From JBJXFK01 sp046155505 (GTDB lineage: Bacteria > Planctomycetota > Phycisphaerae > UBA1845 > Fen-1342): a stretch of 36,003 nucleotides of DNA. The notes under the pieces are model-generated. The model searched no databases, had not been told where the DNA came from, and saw only the letters and a program-made list of their open reading frames with translations. A program made the translations under genes and the position numbers. The stretch covers positions 1-36,003 of the forward strand of contig JBJXFK010000244.1 in assembly GCA_046155505.1 (NCBI GenBank), read 5' to 3'. Shown piece after piece: positions 6,956 to 16,300 of the stretch; position 1 is the stretch's first letter, and each line of letters begins with the position of its first letter.

Positions 6956-9829
6956 ATGCGTCGATCGCCGTTGGTCGCCATCGCGGCCCTGTGCCTCGCT
7001 ACAGCTCTGCTCCCGCTCGCCTTTGCGCAGCCCCTACCAACCGACCCATCCCTCATCACCGGCGAGCTCGAAAACGGCATGCGCTACATCGTCCGCAAGC
7101 ACCCCAAACCCGAGGGCCGCGCGACGCTGTGGATGCACGTTCACACCGGCTCGCTCAACGAGACCGACGCACAGCGCGGCATTGCACACTATCTCGAACA
7201 CATGGCGTTCAACGGTTCGGCGAATTTTCCGCCGGGCGCGGTTGTGCCGTTCTTTCAGTCGCTCGGCATGACCTTCGGCCGCGACCAGAACGCGTTCACC
7301 AGCTTTGAGCAAACCACCTACCAGCTTTCGCTACCCGACGTGCAGACCGAGACCATCGGCAAAGGCATGACGTTCTTCGCCGACGTGCTGTTCCGCCTGT
7401 CGCTGCCGCCCAAGGAAATCGAGAGCGAACGCGGCATCATTCAGGAAGAGCGCCGCCGCAGCCTCTCGGGCCGCCAGCGCACCAGCTTTTATGTGCTCGA
7501 ACGCATCGCCCCCGGCTCGCTCTTCGGCTTCCGCCTGCCCATCGGCACCGAGCAGACGATCGCGACCGTGCAGGAAAAGGACTTCCAGGATTACTACACC
7601 AAGTGGTACGCCGCCTCGAACTGCACGCTGATGGTCGTGGCCGACGCCGATCCGGCGACGATTGTCGAAGCGATCAAGAAGGAATTCAGCAGCGCTCCGA
7701 AGAAGCCGCGCCCGACGCCGGAGAATCGCACGGTCAAGGCGTATGAAAAAAGCTTCGCGATCGTGACCAGCGATCCCGAGGTGCGCTCCGAAGAAATTCA
7801 GATCGTCCGCATCGAGCCGGCCCGCAAGCCGATCATGACCGTCGAGGATCTGCGCAGCGATTTCGTTGCCACGCTCGGCGAAATGGCCCTCAACCGCCGC
7901 CTCGATGACAAGGTCGCCGCCGGCGGAACGAACTACCAGAATATTAGCGTCAACACCGGCAACCAGAGCAACACGATCTACATGGCCGGACTGACCGCGC
8001 AAGCCAAGCCCGGCAAGTGGAAGGAAGCGCTCGAAGAGTCAGCCCTCGAATTGCAACGCGCCCGCAAGTTCGGCTTCACGTCCAAGGAAATCGACGACGC
8101 ACGTACCGAGATGCTGACCGGTGCGCAGCGCGCCGTGGAAACCGAAAGCACCGCGCCCGCGCAAGCGATCATCGGTCGCATCAATCGCGACGTTACCACC
8201 GGCGAGCCGATCACTTCGCGTGAACAGGAACTCGACCTTCTCAGCAAGCTGCTACCCACGATCACGCCCGAAGAGGTCTCGAAACGCTTCGCGGCCGAAT
8301 TCGAAACGAAGACTGTGGCGTTCGTCGCTATTCTCCCCGACGGCCCGACCGTCCCCACAGAAGCGCAGCTCCTCGAAATCGGCACCAAGGCGCTGACCGT
8401 CGAACCGACACAGGACAAGCAGGCCGAACACGCAAAAGTTCTGATGACCGAGCAGCCCAAGCCCGGCGCGATCGTCGAGCAGTCCGAGCACGCCGCCGCC
8501 GGCGTCTGGTCGGGCTGGCTCAGCAATGGCGTGCGCGTTCACTATCGCTTCATGGACGATCGCAAGTCCGACGTGTCGGTTCGCATCGCGCTCATCGGCG
8601 GCGAACTGCTCGAAACCGCCGCCAATCACGGCATCACGCAAGCCGCACAAATCGCGTGGGGCCGCCCCGCGACTGACAAACTCACCTCGACCGACATTAA
8701 GGAACTGATGACCGGCAAAAAGATCAGCGTGGGCGGCGGTGGCGGACCGCGCGGCGGCGGGCGACGCGGCGGCGGACGCGGCGATGATTCGCTCGGCCTC
8801 TCCGTCAGCGGCAGCCCCGAAGATCTCGAATTCGGCATGCAGCTCGCACACCTGCTGCTCACCAAGCCGCGCATCGAAGCGCCGGCGTTCGAGCAGTTTC
8901 AGGAGCGCATGCGACAGATGCTGGCCGAGTCGGAAAAGAACCCGATGATGGCCGGTGCGCGAATCGCGCAGGGCGTGCCGTTCCCCGAGAGCGACCCGCG
9001 CACGCAGCCGCTCACGATCGCCGAACTCGATAAGCTCACGCTCGATGCGTCGCAGGCGTGGCTCGATCGACTCGTCGCGAATTCACCAATCGAAGTCACG
9101 ATCGTTGGCGATTTGCCCAAGGAACGCGCCATCGAGCTCGTGCAGAAGTACGTCGGCTCGCTGCCGACACGGCAGCGCGTCGATGCGACGAGCTTCGCCG
9201 ACCTGCGCAAGTTGCAGCGCCCCGCCGGCCCGCGCGCCATCGAGAAGTCGATCGACACGCCCACGCCGCAAGCGTTCGTAATGAGCGGCTTTTATGGCCC
9301 GGACGAGACCGCGACGCTGGATGTACTGGCGATGAGCCTCGCCTCGCGCGTGCTCTCGACCCGCATGGTCAAGCAGGTCCGCGAAGACGCGCAGCTAGTG
9401 TACAGCATCAGCGCCGGCCTTCGCCCCGGCTCGACCTATCCCGGTTTCGGCGTGCTGGCCGCCGGCGCACCGACCGAGCCGACCAAGACCACGGCGCTGG
9501 TCGAAAAGCTCGCGTCGATGTACGCCGAATTCGCGACGAGCGGCCCGACCGATGAAGAACTGACCGTCGCCAAGAAGCAGTTTGCGACATCGCGTGAAGA
9601 AGACCTGCGCGAGCCGGGCTTCTGGATGGGTCGCATCGATCGCATGACCTATCGCGGCATGAACATCGATGAGGTGCTGAAGGAAGGCGAAACGGTCGAG
9701 GCGCTGACCGCGGCACAGATTCGCGAGACGTTCGCGAAATACTTCTCGGACAAGGCGATGATGAGCGTGGTGGTGAAACCCAGCGCGACGGCACCGACAG
9801 ACGCGAAGACGCCCGAAGCGAAGCCGTAG
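6956..9829 (+). CDS. Secreted M16 family zinc metallopeptidase
   Basis: The protein has 957 residues. ATG 6956 is preceded by GAGGA 8 bases upstream, and the 29 codons upstream of it in the open frame are not part of the gene. Residues 1-24 (LVAIAALCLATALLPLAFA) are a signal peptide. The inverted zinc motif HxxEH is HYLEH, with His78, Glu81 and His82. A Glu of the ESERGIIQEE block at about 156-165 is the expected third ligand. The length fits two tandem M16 halves, N-terminal catalytic and C-terminal inactive, each with the M16C-like fold, as in pitrilysin/PqqL-like proteases that degrade peptides in a closed chamber. An oddity is a Gly/Arg-rich insert at about residues 593-609, inside the second half. 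It stands alone, divergent from the sigma operon. Confidence 0.93.
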   Translation: MRRSPLVAIAALCLATALLPLAFAQPLPTDPSLITGELENGMRYIVRKHPKPEGRATLWMHVHTGSLNETDAQRGIAHYLEHMAFNGSANFPPGAVVPFFQSLGMTFGRDQNAFTSFEQTTYQLSLPDVQTETIGKGMTFFADVLFRLSLPPKEIESERGIIQEERRRSLSGRQRTSFYVLERIAPGSLFGFRLPIGTEQTIATVQEKDFQDYYTKWYAASNCTLMVVADADPATIVEAIKKEFSSAPKKPRPTPENRTVKAYEKSFAIVTSDPEVRSEEIQIVRIEPARKPIMTVEDLRSDFVATLGEMALNRRLDDKVAAGGTNYQNISVNTGNQSNTIYMAGLTAQAKPGKWKEALEESALELQRARKFGFTSKEIDDARTEMLTGAQRAVETESTAPAQAIIGRINRDVTTGEPITSREQELDLLSKLLPTITPEEVSKRFAAEFETKTVAFVAILPDGPTVPTEAQLLEIGTKALTVEPTQDKQAEHAKVLMTEQPKPGAIVEQSEHAAAGVWSGWLSNGVRVHYRFMDDRKSDVSVRIALIGGELLETAANHGITQAAQIAWGRPATDKLTSTDIKELMTGKKISVGGGGGPRGGGRRGGGRGDDSLGLSVSGSPEDLEFGMQLAHLLLTKPRIEAPAFEQFQERMRQMLAESEKNPMMAGARIAQGVPFPESDPRTQPLTIAELDKLTLDASQAWLDRLVANSPIEVTIVGDLPKERAIELVQKYVGSLPTRQRVDATSFADLRKLQRPAGPRAIEKSIDTPTPQAFVMSGFYGPDETATLDVLAMSLASRVLSTRMVKQVREDAQLVYSISAGLRPGSTYPGFGVLAAGAPTEPTKTTALVEKLASMYAEFATSGPTDEELTVAKKQFATSREEDLREPGFWMGRIDRMTYRGMNIDEVLKEGETVEALTAAQIRETFAKYFSDKAMMSVVVKPSATAPTDAKTPEAKP

Positions 9830-9853
9830 CCGCAGCCGGAGCGCCGCGCCCCT

Positions 9854-10001
9854 GGAGCACCGCGGCCGTCCGCGGTTCTTCTGACGGACAGGCATGCCGA
9901 CGCGAGCGGCGTCGGCATGACAGACCACATGGAGAGCTGCCGCCCTCGGCTGCTTTCTTGGGTAAACGACACGCACGGAGCACCGCGGCCCCCCGCGGTT
10001 C
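9854..10001. repeat. Two copies of a 25-bp palindromic repeat around an 11-bp hairpin
   Basis: GGAGCACCGCGGCC-n-CCGCGGTTC-type units occur at 9854-9878 and 9977-10001 and differ at two positions. Each contains complementary CCGCGG cores. Between them, CATGCCGACGC (9893-9903) and GCGTCGGCATG (9909-9919) form a perfect 11-bp hairpin with a 5-base loop. This 236-base gap (9830-10065) holds no gene I can support. It lies downstream of the M16 gene and of the toxin remnant, which converge here, so the hairpin may terminate transcription. No T-run follows. Confidence 0.6.
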
Positions 10002-10065
10002 CAATCGCGCGGCGTCCGTCCGCTCATCTGGTATGAGGGTTCCGCCGGTTCTGATCACACGCCAA

Positions 10066-10264
10066 TCACTCGTCGATTTCGTTCACGCTCTCGAGTACGA
10101 GTCTGCGAACGTCAGCGTGCAATCGAAATCCGTTTGAACGCAACTGATCAAGAGATGGCCGAACCGCGGCGATCAGCCCACGGCGTTTCGCAGCGACGAG
10201 AATTCCGCAAACGCCGACGACGCGCCAGGTGCAATATCGGCGACGAGTCGCTGACGACAATCAC
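10066..10264 (-). pseudogene. PIN-domain toxin (DUF3368) remnant with internal deletion
   Basis: A GTG at 10264 overlaps the stop of the antitoxin gene (GTGA). The first codons read V-IVVSDSSPILHLAR, the characteristic start of DUF3368/PIN toxins with the first catalytic Asp. After about 14 codons the frame is lost. In the adjacent frame the sequence reads RVVGVCGILVAAKRRGLIAAVRPSLDQLRSNGFRLHADVRRLVL up to a TGA at 10066, which is the family's usual C terminus. The family is about 150-160 residues long. Roughly 85 codons, with the remaining acidic active-site residues, are missing at the junction near 10220, and the two ends are out of frame. The gene should be inactive. The family assignment is from recognised motifs, not from a search. 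Confidence 0.75.
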
Positions 10265-10506
10265 TGGCGATCCAAGAGCCGCAGCGTGTCGAGGTCGTTG
10301 CGAAAATCAGCTTCGCAGTAAGTCACCGGAACGTGCCGATCGGCGAGCAGCGCGTGAAACTGCACGCGGTCCATGCCGATCAGTTCCGCGCAGTGACCAA
10401 GCGACAGGCGTGCGTTGCTGTAGAGCGCGAGCGCAATTTCGACACGAAACTGCTCGGCGGTTAGCCCCGCTTCCTCGAGCACCGAATCCGGGAATGCGAG
10501 CGTCAT
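10261..10506 (-). CDS. UPF0175-type antitoxin
   Basis: The protein has 81 residues from ATG 10506, with GGAGA 4-8 bases upstream. This start fits the family better than the longer frame from 10551. The sequence runs MTLAFPDSVLEEAGLTAEQFRVEIALALYSNARLSLGHCAELIGMDRVQFHALLADRHVPVTYCEADFRNDLDTLR. UPF0175 proteins have this length, a SLG-x-AAEL-x-GM helix-turn-helix-like core and a VPV-x-Y tail. They usually sit directly upstream of a DUF3368 PIN toxin, which they are thought to neutralise and whose operon they may autoregulate. Here the antitoxin looks intact while the toxin that overlaps its stop codon is deleted. A plausible sigma-70 promoter and a 7-bp inverted repeat lie just upstream. Confidence 0.88.
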   Translation of the reverse strand: MTLAFPDSVLEEAGLTAEQFRVEIALALYSNARLSLGHCAELIGMDRVQFHALLADRHVPVTYCEADFRNDLDTLRLLDRQ

Positions 10507-10511
10507 GGTCT

Positions 10512-10551
10512 CTCCGTTTGTATTATCGTAACTCGACACCAACGGAGTCAA
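10512..10551 (-). promoter_or_regulatory. Antitoxin promoter with flanking inverted repeat
   Basis: Read on the minus strand, TTGACT (10551-10546) and GATAAT (10527-10522) are separated by 18 bases, a good match to a housekeeping -35/-10 pair. The -10 box lies 15 bases from the ATG at 10506, so the leader would be very short. CTCCGTT at 10512-10518 and AACGGAG at 10541-10547 form a perfect 7-bp inverted repeat bracketing the core promoter. Toxin-antitoxin operators often look like this, so autoregulation is a reasonable inference. Confidence 0.55.
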
Positions 10552-10569
10552 TTCAATCTTTGCTCTTTC

Positions 10570-10603
10570 GCCGAGGAGCGGCTTCGACGAAAGCCCCCTC
10601 GGC
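10570..10603 (-). terminator. Stem-loop after the zinc-ribbon gene at 10608
   Basis: GCCGAGG (10570-10576) pairs with CCTCGGC (10597-10603), and inside it GGCTT (10580-10584) pairs with AAGCC (10591-10595) around a 6-base loop. The hairpin starts 4 bases beyond the stop codon of the minus-strand gene at 10608. No clear U-run follows, so it may be a non-canonical terminator separating that gene from the antitoxin promoter. Confidence 0.45.
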
Positions 10604-10607
10604 TCCC

Positions 10608-11105
10608 CTATTCGGTCGACGTGGTCGGCGTCCCGATCGTGCGAGCCCCATCCATCGGCGCAAATCGCGACGGGTCAAATCTGTCGCCACACTCGGGACA
10701 GCGCGGCTCGCTTGTGGCACGCAAATCGTAGCCACAGCCGACGCAGGCCGCGTACCCGCGCTTTTGCAGCGCTCTTCGCACGCCTCGCTGAATCTCGCGC
10801 CGTCCGAGCCAGAAGCCGACGTAGTAGAGTCCGACTTTCACGGTCACCACGAGTACGATGGCAAAGAGCGAAACAACCGGTCGCGGACCCGGCACGATCG
10901 CCTCGATCCCGTTGCGCATCGGACGCTGGAACCACACCGCAAACGGAATCGACACGGCAAGTAGTATCCAAATGGTCCGCACCGCGAACAGATGCGCCTC
11001 GGCGAGAACCTGCCTGCGCTGCTTCGCGTCGTCCAAGAGCGACAACTCGCGATGCACATCCAGCAGCCGATGCTCCCACGGCACTCTGTCCGTCTGATCG
11101 AGCAT
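10608..11105 (-). CDS. Zinc-ribbon membrane protein
   Basis: The protein has 165 residues if ATG 11105 is used. A GTG at 11168 would add 21 residues, and neither start has a convincing SD. A charged N-terminal helix (RLLDVHRELSLLDDAKQRRQVLAEAH) is followed by two membrane segments, about residues 45-62 and 78-100. The zinc ribbon is CVGCGYDLRATSEPRCPECG, with four Cys. The short tail ends soon after it (FDPSRFAPMDG...). This is the same architecture as the ribbon part of the frame at 4283-5311. The ribbon may serve in protein-protein or nucleic-acid contact, but no function is known. It lies downstream of the DNRLRE-dockerin gene with an 84-base gap. Confidence 0.78.
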   Translation of the reverse strand: MLDQTDRVPWEHRLLDVHRELSLLDDAKQRRQVLAEAHLFAVRTIWILLAVSIPFAVWFQRPMRNGIEAIVPGPRPVVSLFAIVLVVTVKVGLYYVGFWLGRREIQRGVRRALQKRGYAACVGCGYDLRATSEPRCPECGDRFDPSRFAPMDGARTIGTPTTSTE

Positions 11106-11189
11106 ATCCGGGTCGCCCACTACTACATGCACGCCTCGAATCGCTACACGGCAGCGCTTGATCACCACGCTGCCGATCGCCGACGCCTG

Positions 11190-12050
11190 CTAACAATCGT
11201 TTCCAAAAACCGCCAAGAGCGCCGCCAGATCGCTCAGCGTGATCTGCCCATCATTGTTGATATCGCCCTGCGCCGCGCCGCCCGTGGCACCGAAATTGGC
11301 CAGCAGGATCGACAGATCTGTCAGCCCGATCGAGCCGTCGTTGTTCAGATCACCCACGCACGGCGCCGGCGGCGTGAAGTCGATCATCAGCGTCGGTCGC
11401 TGAATCGCACTAGCGTTTTCACGCGAGTAAAACCGATACGCCGACGACGGCGACCCCTCATTGCCGAGCAGCATCCAGCCGTGATTCGCCGCTGATCCGT
11501 CGACCCACGCCTGCACGTCGGCAGCCAAGCCGACGGTCGGGCCGTACACCGAGTATTCGTTTCGACCCTCGATCGTGTCACTCGCCGACGCTGTCGCGAC
11601 AAAATCGCCGCCTTCGGTCGCCCACAAATCAGTCGGAAATACCGCGTAATTCCACGACGCATCGCCAGGTGCCGATTCCGCCCCGGTACCACCCGGGTCG
11701 CCGGCATCGGACTCACCCTCGCCCCACGCCGTCGTGATCCGATGCAGCGTGAACACATGCGGCGCCGTGATCGAACGATCCGACCAGAGCGTCACCGTCG
11801 CCGAATTGATCGTCGAGCCGGTCGGCACAACTGCGGCCACGTTGAAATGCACCAACGCCCGGCGGCGCGACTCGCCCGAGGTCAACCCCGAATACAAATA
11901 GATGCCCGCGCCGTTGCTCGCGTCAATCGTCGAGACCGTCTGGAAAAGCGAGTTGTCACGATCGGCGACGAGGGAAACCGAGTCAGCCCACGCACTCGCC
12001 GCCATACAGCCCAGGAGCGCAGCCAGCCTCAAACCCATAGCTCTTCGCAC
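11190..12050 (-). CDS. Secreted DNRLRE-domain protein with C-terminal dockerin-like repeat
   Basis: The protein has 286 residues from a GTG at 12050 with AGGGGA 5 bases upstream. ATG 12038 is an alternative. Residues 1-22 form a signal peptide (LAALLGCMAASAWA). Residues about 25-230 match the DNRLRE type of extracellular beta-sandwich: ADRDNSLF, SNGAGIYLYSG, RRRALVHFNV, ATVTLWSD, ITTAWGEGE and a closing RPTLMIDF. The last 58 residues hold two Ca-binding loops, GDLNNDGSIGLTDLSILLANFG and GDINNDGQITLSDLAALLAVFG, forming a dockerin type I-like or EF-hand module. Such modules may attach proteins to a cohesin partner or simply be a calcium-stabilised sorting tail. A cohesin-like domain occurs in the protein at 13369. 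Confidence 0.88.
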   Translation of the reverse strand: MRRAMGLRLAALLGCMAASAWADSVSLVADRDNSLFQTVSTIDASNGAGIYLYSGLTSGESRRRALVHFNVAAVVPTGSTINSATVTLWSDRSITAPHVFTLHRITTAWGEGESDAGDPGGTGAESAPGDASWNYAVFPTDLWATEGGDFVATASASDTIEGRNEYSVYGPTVGLAADVQAWVDGSAANHGWMLLGNEGSPSSAYRFYSRENASAIQRPTLMIDFTPPAPCVGDLNNDGSIGLTDLSILLANFGATGGAAQGDINNDGQITLSDLAALLAVFGNDC

Positions 12051-12237
12051 AGCATTCCCCTATGTGAACACCCGGCGACGACGATGACGCGAACGCGATC
12101 GACCGAGTGTGTGCCTACGAGAACAAACAGACGTATTAGCAAATGTGCCGTCGCCACCGCCCGCTTGCGGCGTTTTCAATTTTGCGGGAGACTGGCCACC
12201 GGGAAACAAGTTTCAAGCGGCTGAAGGGGCGATTCTC

Positions 12238-13266
12238 GTGCGAAAACCCGTCATTCTCATCACCGGCGCAAACGGTGAGATCGGTCACGGCCTGATTCAA
12301 CATTTCGGCGAGACAAGCAACCAGCCGATCATCGCCATCGACCTCAAACCGATCGACGGCAAGCTCGGCAACTACTGCGTCGCCGGCATCGTCGGCGACA
12401 TCCTCGACGAAAATCTGCTGCAACGCCTCGTCAGCGAATATGAGATTCACGCGATCTATCACCTCGCGGCCCTGCTCAGCACGCGAGCGGAGTATACGCC
12501 CGACATCGCGCACCGCGTGAACGTAAACGGCACGCTCAACCTGCTCAAGCTCGCGTACGAACAGTCGCGCTGGCACGGCACACCCGTGAAATTCCTCTTC
12601 CCCAGCTCGATCGCCTGCTACGGCCTGCCCAGTCTCGAAGAAAAGCACGCCGCCGGCAAGGTGAAGGAGATTGACTACAACTTTCCGACCACGATGTACG
12701 GCTGCAACAAGCTGTATTGCGAGCAGCTCGGTCGATACTTCTCGCTGCACTATCGCCAACTCGCCGCCGATCGCCACGATAGCGGCGTCGACTTTCGCGC
12801 GATCCGTTTCCCCGGCCTGATCAGCGCCTTCACGCAACCCGCCGGCGGCACTAGCGATTACGCACCCGAGATGATCCACGCCGCAGCCCAAGGCAAGCCC
12901 TATGCGTGCTTTGTGCCCGACCATGCGCGGCTGCCGTTCATGACCATGCCCGACGCGATCAAGGCGATGGTCACACTGGCCGCGGCACCGGCCCAGTCGC
13001 TGTCGCAGCGGATTTACAACGTCGGTTCGTTCAGCATCAGCGCCGGCGAGGTGCGCGACCGCGCACTCAAGAAGATTCCCGCGGCGAAAATCACATTCGA
13101 ACCCGACCACGCGCGCTCCGGCATCGTTCACACTTGGCCCGCCGACGTCGACGATACCCCCGCGCGGCGCGACTGGGGCTGGAAGCCGGACTATGACGTG
13201 GATCGCTCGTTCGATGATTACCTGATGCCGAACATCACGCGGTTTTATCGCGAGCAGAAGCCGTAG
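12238..13266 (+). CDS. tdh: L-threonine 3-dehydrogenase, NAD-epimerase (SDR) type
   Basis: The protein has 342 residues from a GTG at 12238, with AAGGGG about 8 bases upstream. The longer open frame from 12109 lacks a matching start signal. It oxidises L-threonine to 2-amino-3-ketobutyrate with NAD+, the first step of threonine catabolism to glycine and acetyl-CoA. The Rossmann motif TGANGEIG is at residues 9-16. The catalytic Ser/Tyr/Lys are in FPSSIACYG (Ser123/124) and YGCNK (Tyr154, Lys158). The block RFPGLISAFTQPAGGTSDYA, then CFVPDHARLPFMTMPDAI and DDTPARRDWGWKPDYD, is diagnostic of this SDR-type threonine dehydrogenase as opposed to UDP-glucose epimerases. No 2-amino-3-ketobutyrate CoA ligase gene is in the window. 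Confidence 0.9.
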   Translation: MRKPVILITGANGEIGHGLIQHFGETSNQPIIAIDLKPIDGKLGNYCVAGIVGDILDENLLQRLVSEYEIHAIYHLAALLSTRAEYTPDIAHRVNVNGTLNLLKLAYEQSRWHGTPVKFLFPSSIACYGLPSLEEKHAAGKVKEIDYNFPTTMYGCNKLYCEQLGRYFSLHYRQLAADRHDSGVDFRAIRFPGLISAFTQPAGGTSDYAPEMIHAAAQGKPYACFVPDHARLPFMTMPDAIKAMVTLAAAPAQSLSQRIYNVGSFSISAGEVRDRALKKIPAAKITFEPDHARSGIVHTWPADVDDTPARRDWGWKPDYDVDRSFDDYLMPNITRFYREQKP

Positions 13267-13307
13267 GTGGACGGTCCGCACTTTTTTGAATTAAGGGCGC
13301 ATCCGTC

Positions 13308-13334
13308 GGCGTCGAAACCAGTCGTTTCGACGCC
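13308..13334. terminator. 11-bp hairpin between converging tdh and the beta-helix gene
   Basis: GGCGTCGAAAC (13308-13318) and GTTTCGACGCC (13324-13334) form a perfect 11-bp stem with a 5-base loop. It sits between the tdh stop (13266) and the stop of the minus-strand gene at 13369. No T-run follows directly on either strand. The arm sequence GGCGTCGAAAC recurs in the hairpin at 17667-17701 below the next dockerin gene. Confidence 0.55.
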
Positions 13335-13368
13335 GCTTGCGTTAAGTGAGTCGTTCGGCGTCGCGGCA

Positions 13369-16300
13369 CTATGGGCAGCTCTCACCAAAATTCGCGAGCA
13401 GGTCGGAAAGGTCAGACAAATCCACGTCGCCATCGCCGTTCAGATCGCCGTCCGCGAGCGTCGCACCGCTCATGACTCCGAAATGCGCGAGCAGGATGGA
13501 CAGGTCGGTGAGATTCACGACTCCATCACCATTCACGTCGCCGGGACACGCCGGCGGCGCGGGAATGACGACGCACATCGAGAATTCCGACGTGTTGAAG
13601 AGCGGGTCAGTGGCAGTCGCGGTGACGACGGTGCCGGCGGGCAGCGCGACAGGGAATGCAAACGCGACATTGCCGGTGGGCAAAGTCGTCACGGCGATCT
13701 CGCCGATGAACGCCGCACCCTCGCCAAATCCCGATCCATCGCACGCGACGTTTGAGAAAAACTCAATCGCATAGTCGGTGCCCGGCGCGGCGTTCAACGT
13801 GCCGTTGATGACACCGGGACCGGCGACCAGGACCGGGAAGTTCTGCTGCATGTTTCCGCCGCCGTCGCCATCGCCGACGTCGTTGGGCGTGACGCCGTCG
13901 CCGCTGAGGTCGATTCCCAGCAGCGCGTTTACGGTGATGGAATTGGCGCTGATTTGATTTCCGAATGAGCCGGCGTAGATGCGAACGCCGTCGCGGTCAT
14001 TCCCGGAAATGGTGTTTCCGATCGTGGGATTTGCGATTGAATCGCCGTCAATGGTCACGCCGTCGAGCGAGTTTTCCTGCAACGTGTTCGGCGCGGCGAG
14101 GCCACCGATGACATTGCCGGTCGAAGCGCCGTCGATCAGGACGCCGCTCATCAAGTTCAGATCGATGCCGTTGCCGATGACGATGTTGGTGTCGGCGGAA
14201 TCGATGTTGACGCCATTCAGCAGATTGAAGCGAATCGTGTTCGAGGAAACGGCGTTGTCGTCCGCATCGAGCAAGATGTGAACGCCGTTGCCGCCGTTGG
14301 GCGATGTCGCCTCGCCGATCTTGTTGCTGAGGATTTCGTTGTCGTTCGTGCCCGCGCCGGCGAGATAGACACCGTCCTCGCTGTTTCCGCGAATCTGATT
14401 GAACGTCACCTCGTTTCCGCTCGCACCACCGCGAATTTCGACGCCGTGATCGCCATTCGGGATCGGCGTGAACAACTCGTTGGTGCCGATGGTGTTTTGC
14501 GTGACGACGTTGAAGTCCGCTCCGGCCCCGTCAATGTAGACGCCGCTGACCATGTTTCCAGCGACGATGTTGCCCTGTCCACCGATCGCGCCGCCGATCT
14601 CGTTCAGCGCGGCCGCCGCGCCGGTGATCGACACGCCGTTTCGATTGGGCCGCGCGAGCGTTCGCGGCTGATTCAATCCGATCGTGTTGCCGCGCACCGC
14701 CGACAGGTCGGACTCGACGATCCGCACGCCGTCGAGCGCGTTTCCCGATATGACGTTTCCGGCGGAAGCCGATCCGACGACATTAGAATCGGCAGCGTTG
14801 ATTTCCACTCCGCTGAGGCTGTTCGGCCGGCTCAGATTGCCCGCCGAATCGAGCCCGATGATGTTGTTGAGAACGTGGTTGCTGGTTGCCGAAGCGCCGG
14901 AAATCAGCACGCCGTTTCCGCCGTTCCCGGAAATGACGTTCTTGTGTGCGGACAAAACGCCGCCGATGACGTTGCTCGCGGCTTCTTCGATGAATACGCC
15001 GTGCTCGACGTTCGCGCGTGCGAAAAGGCCGTCGATGCTCGTTCCGACGTGATTCCCGCGAACGATGTTCGACGCCGACGCGAGATGCACGCCGTTCGCC
15101 TGATTGGAGGAGATGATATTTCGGCGCTCGACCGTGTCGCCGCCGATCTCGCTTCCGGTCCCGGCGGTAGCGTCGATGTGGACCCCGTCGCCGCCATTGC
15201 CGCCCGCCGCACCGGTCACGGTCAGGCCGATCAGGTTGCCGCGGACGATCGCGGCGGACGCGTTCGCGGTGATTTCAACGCCGTGGTTGGTGTTGAACGA
15301 AATGACGTTTCGCTCACTCGCCAGCGCCCCGCCGACCTCGTTACCGGCCGCATCCTCCAGCCGAACGCCGGAGAGCGCGTTCGCCAGCGCTCCGACGCCG
15401 TTGACGTCGACACCGATGTAATTACCGATGACGCGCTGCACCGCGCGGCGCACACGAACGCCGTTCGCGCCGTTGCCGGAAATCACGTTTCGGCTCCCAG
15501 CGGGCACGCCGCCGCATGTGTTCCCTGTGCCCGCGGTCGTGGTGAACTCGACTCCGTCGCCGCCGTTGGGGTATGCCTGCGCCCCCGCCGCGTTCGTGCC
15601 GATGTGGTTCCCGAGAATTGAGGTTCCCGCTGCACCAATGGCGACCTGCACGCCGTCGTCGGTGTTGCCGGAAATCACGTTGCGCTCGCCCGCCGCTGTG
15701 CCGCCGATCTGATTCAGCGTCGCGGTGTCCACGACTACGCCCGAACCTCCATTCGGCACCAGTCCGGGCAGCGCTCCGGTCGCATTCGTGCCGATGTAAT
15801 TGCCACGCACATTGTTCGATCCGGATCGGATGCGGATTCCGTGCAACGTATTTCCCGAGATAACATTGCGCTCGCCCGCAGTCGCGCCGCCAATGGTGTT
15901 ATTCCCGAACGATTCGACCAGCACGCCGTTCGCGGCGTTGAAGAGCGACGCGGTCCCCGCGGCGTTCAGCCCGATGTAGTTCCCGCGCACTTGGTTCGTC
16001 AGGGCCTGGATGTAGACACCGTTCGCGCCGTTGCCCGAGATATAGTTGCGATCGTCGAGGGTAGAACCTCCGATGACGTTGTTGATCCCCGCCGTCGAAA
16101 TAATCTGTACGCCGTCCCCGCCGTTGGGCACACGCGCCGTTGCGGCTGCGTTGGTCCCGATCTTGTTGCCGCGTATGTTGTTTCCGGTCGCTCCCGACGC
16201 GATCTGAATACCGTCGATCAAATTGCCCGAGATCGTGTTCGCGCTCGCGCCCGCTCCGCCGATCGTCGATCCGCTCGACGCGCTGAGCATGATTCCGTTC

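Noticed and set aside
12136..13281. 381-codon minus-strand frame opposite tdh
   Set aside because: It is an antisense shadow of the threonine dehydrogenase, whose catalytic motifs are all present on the plus strand.
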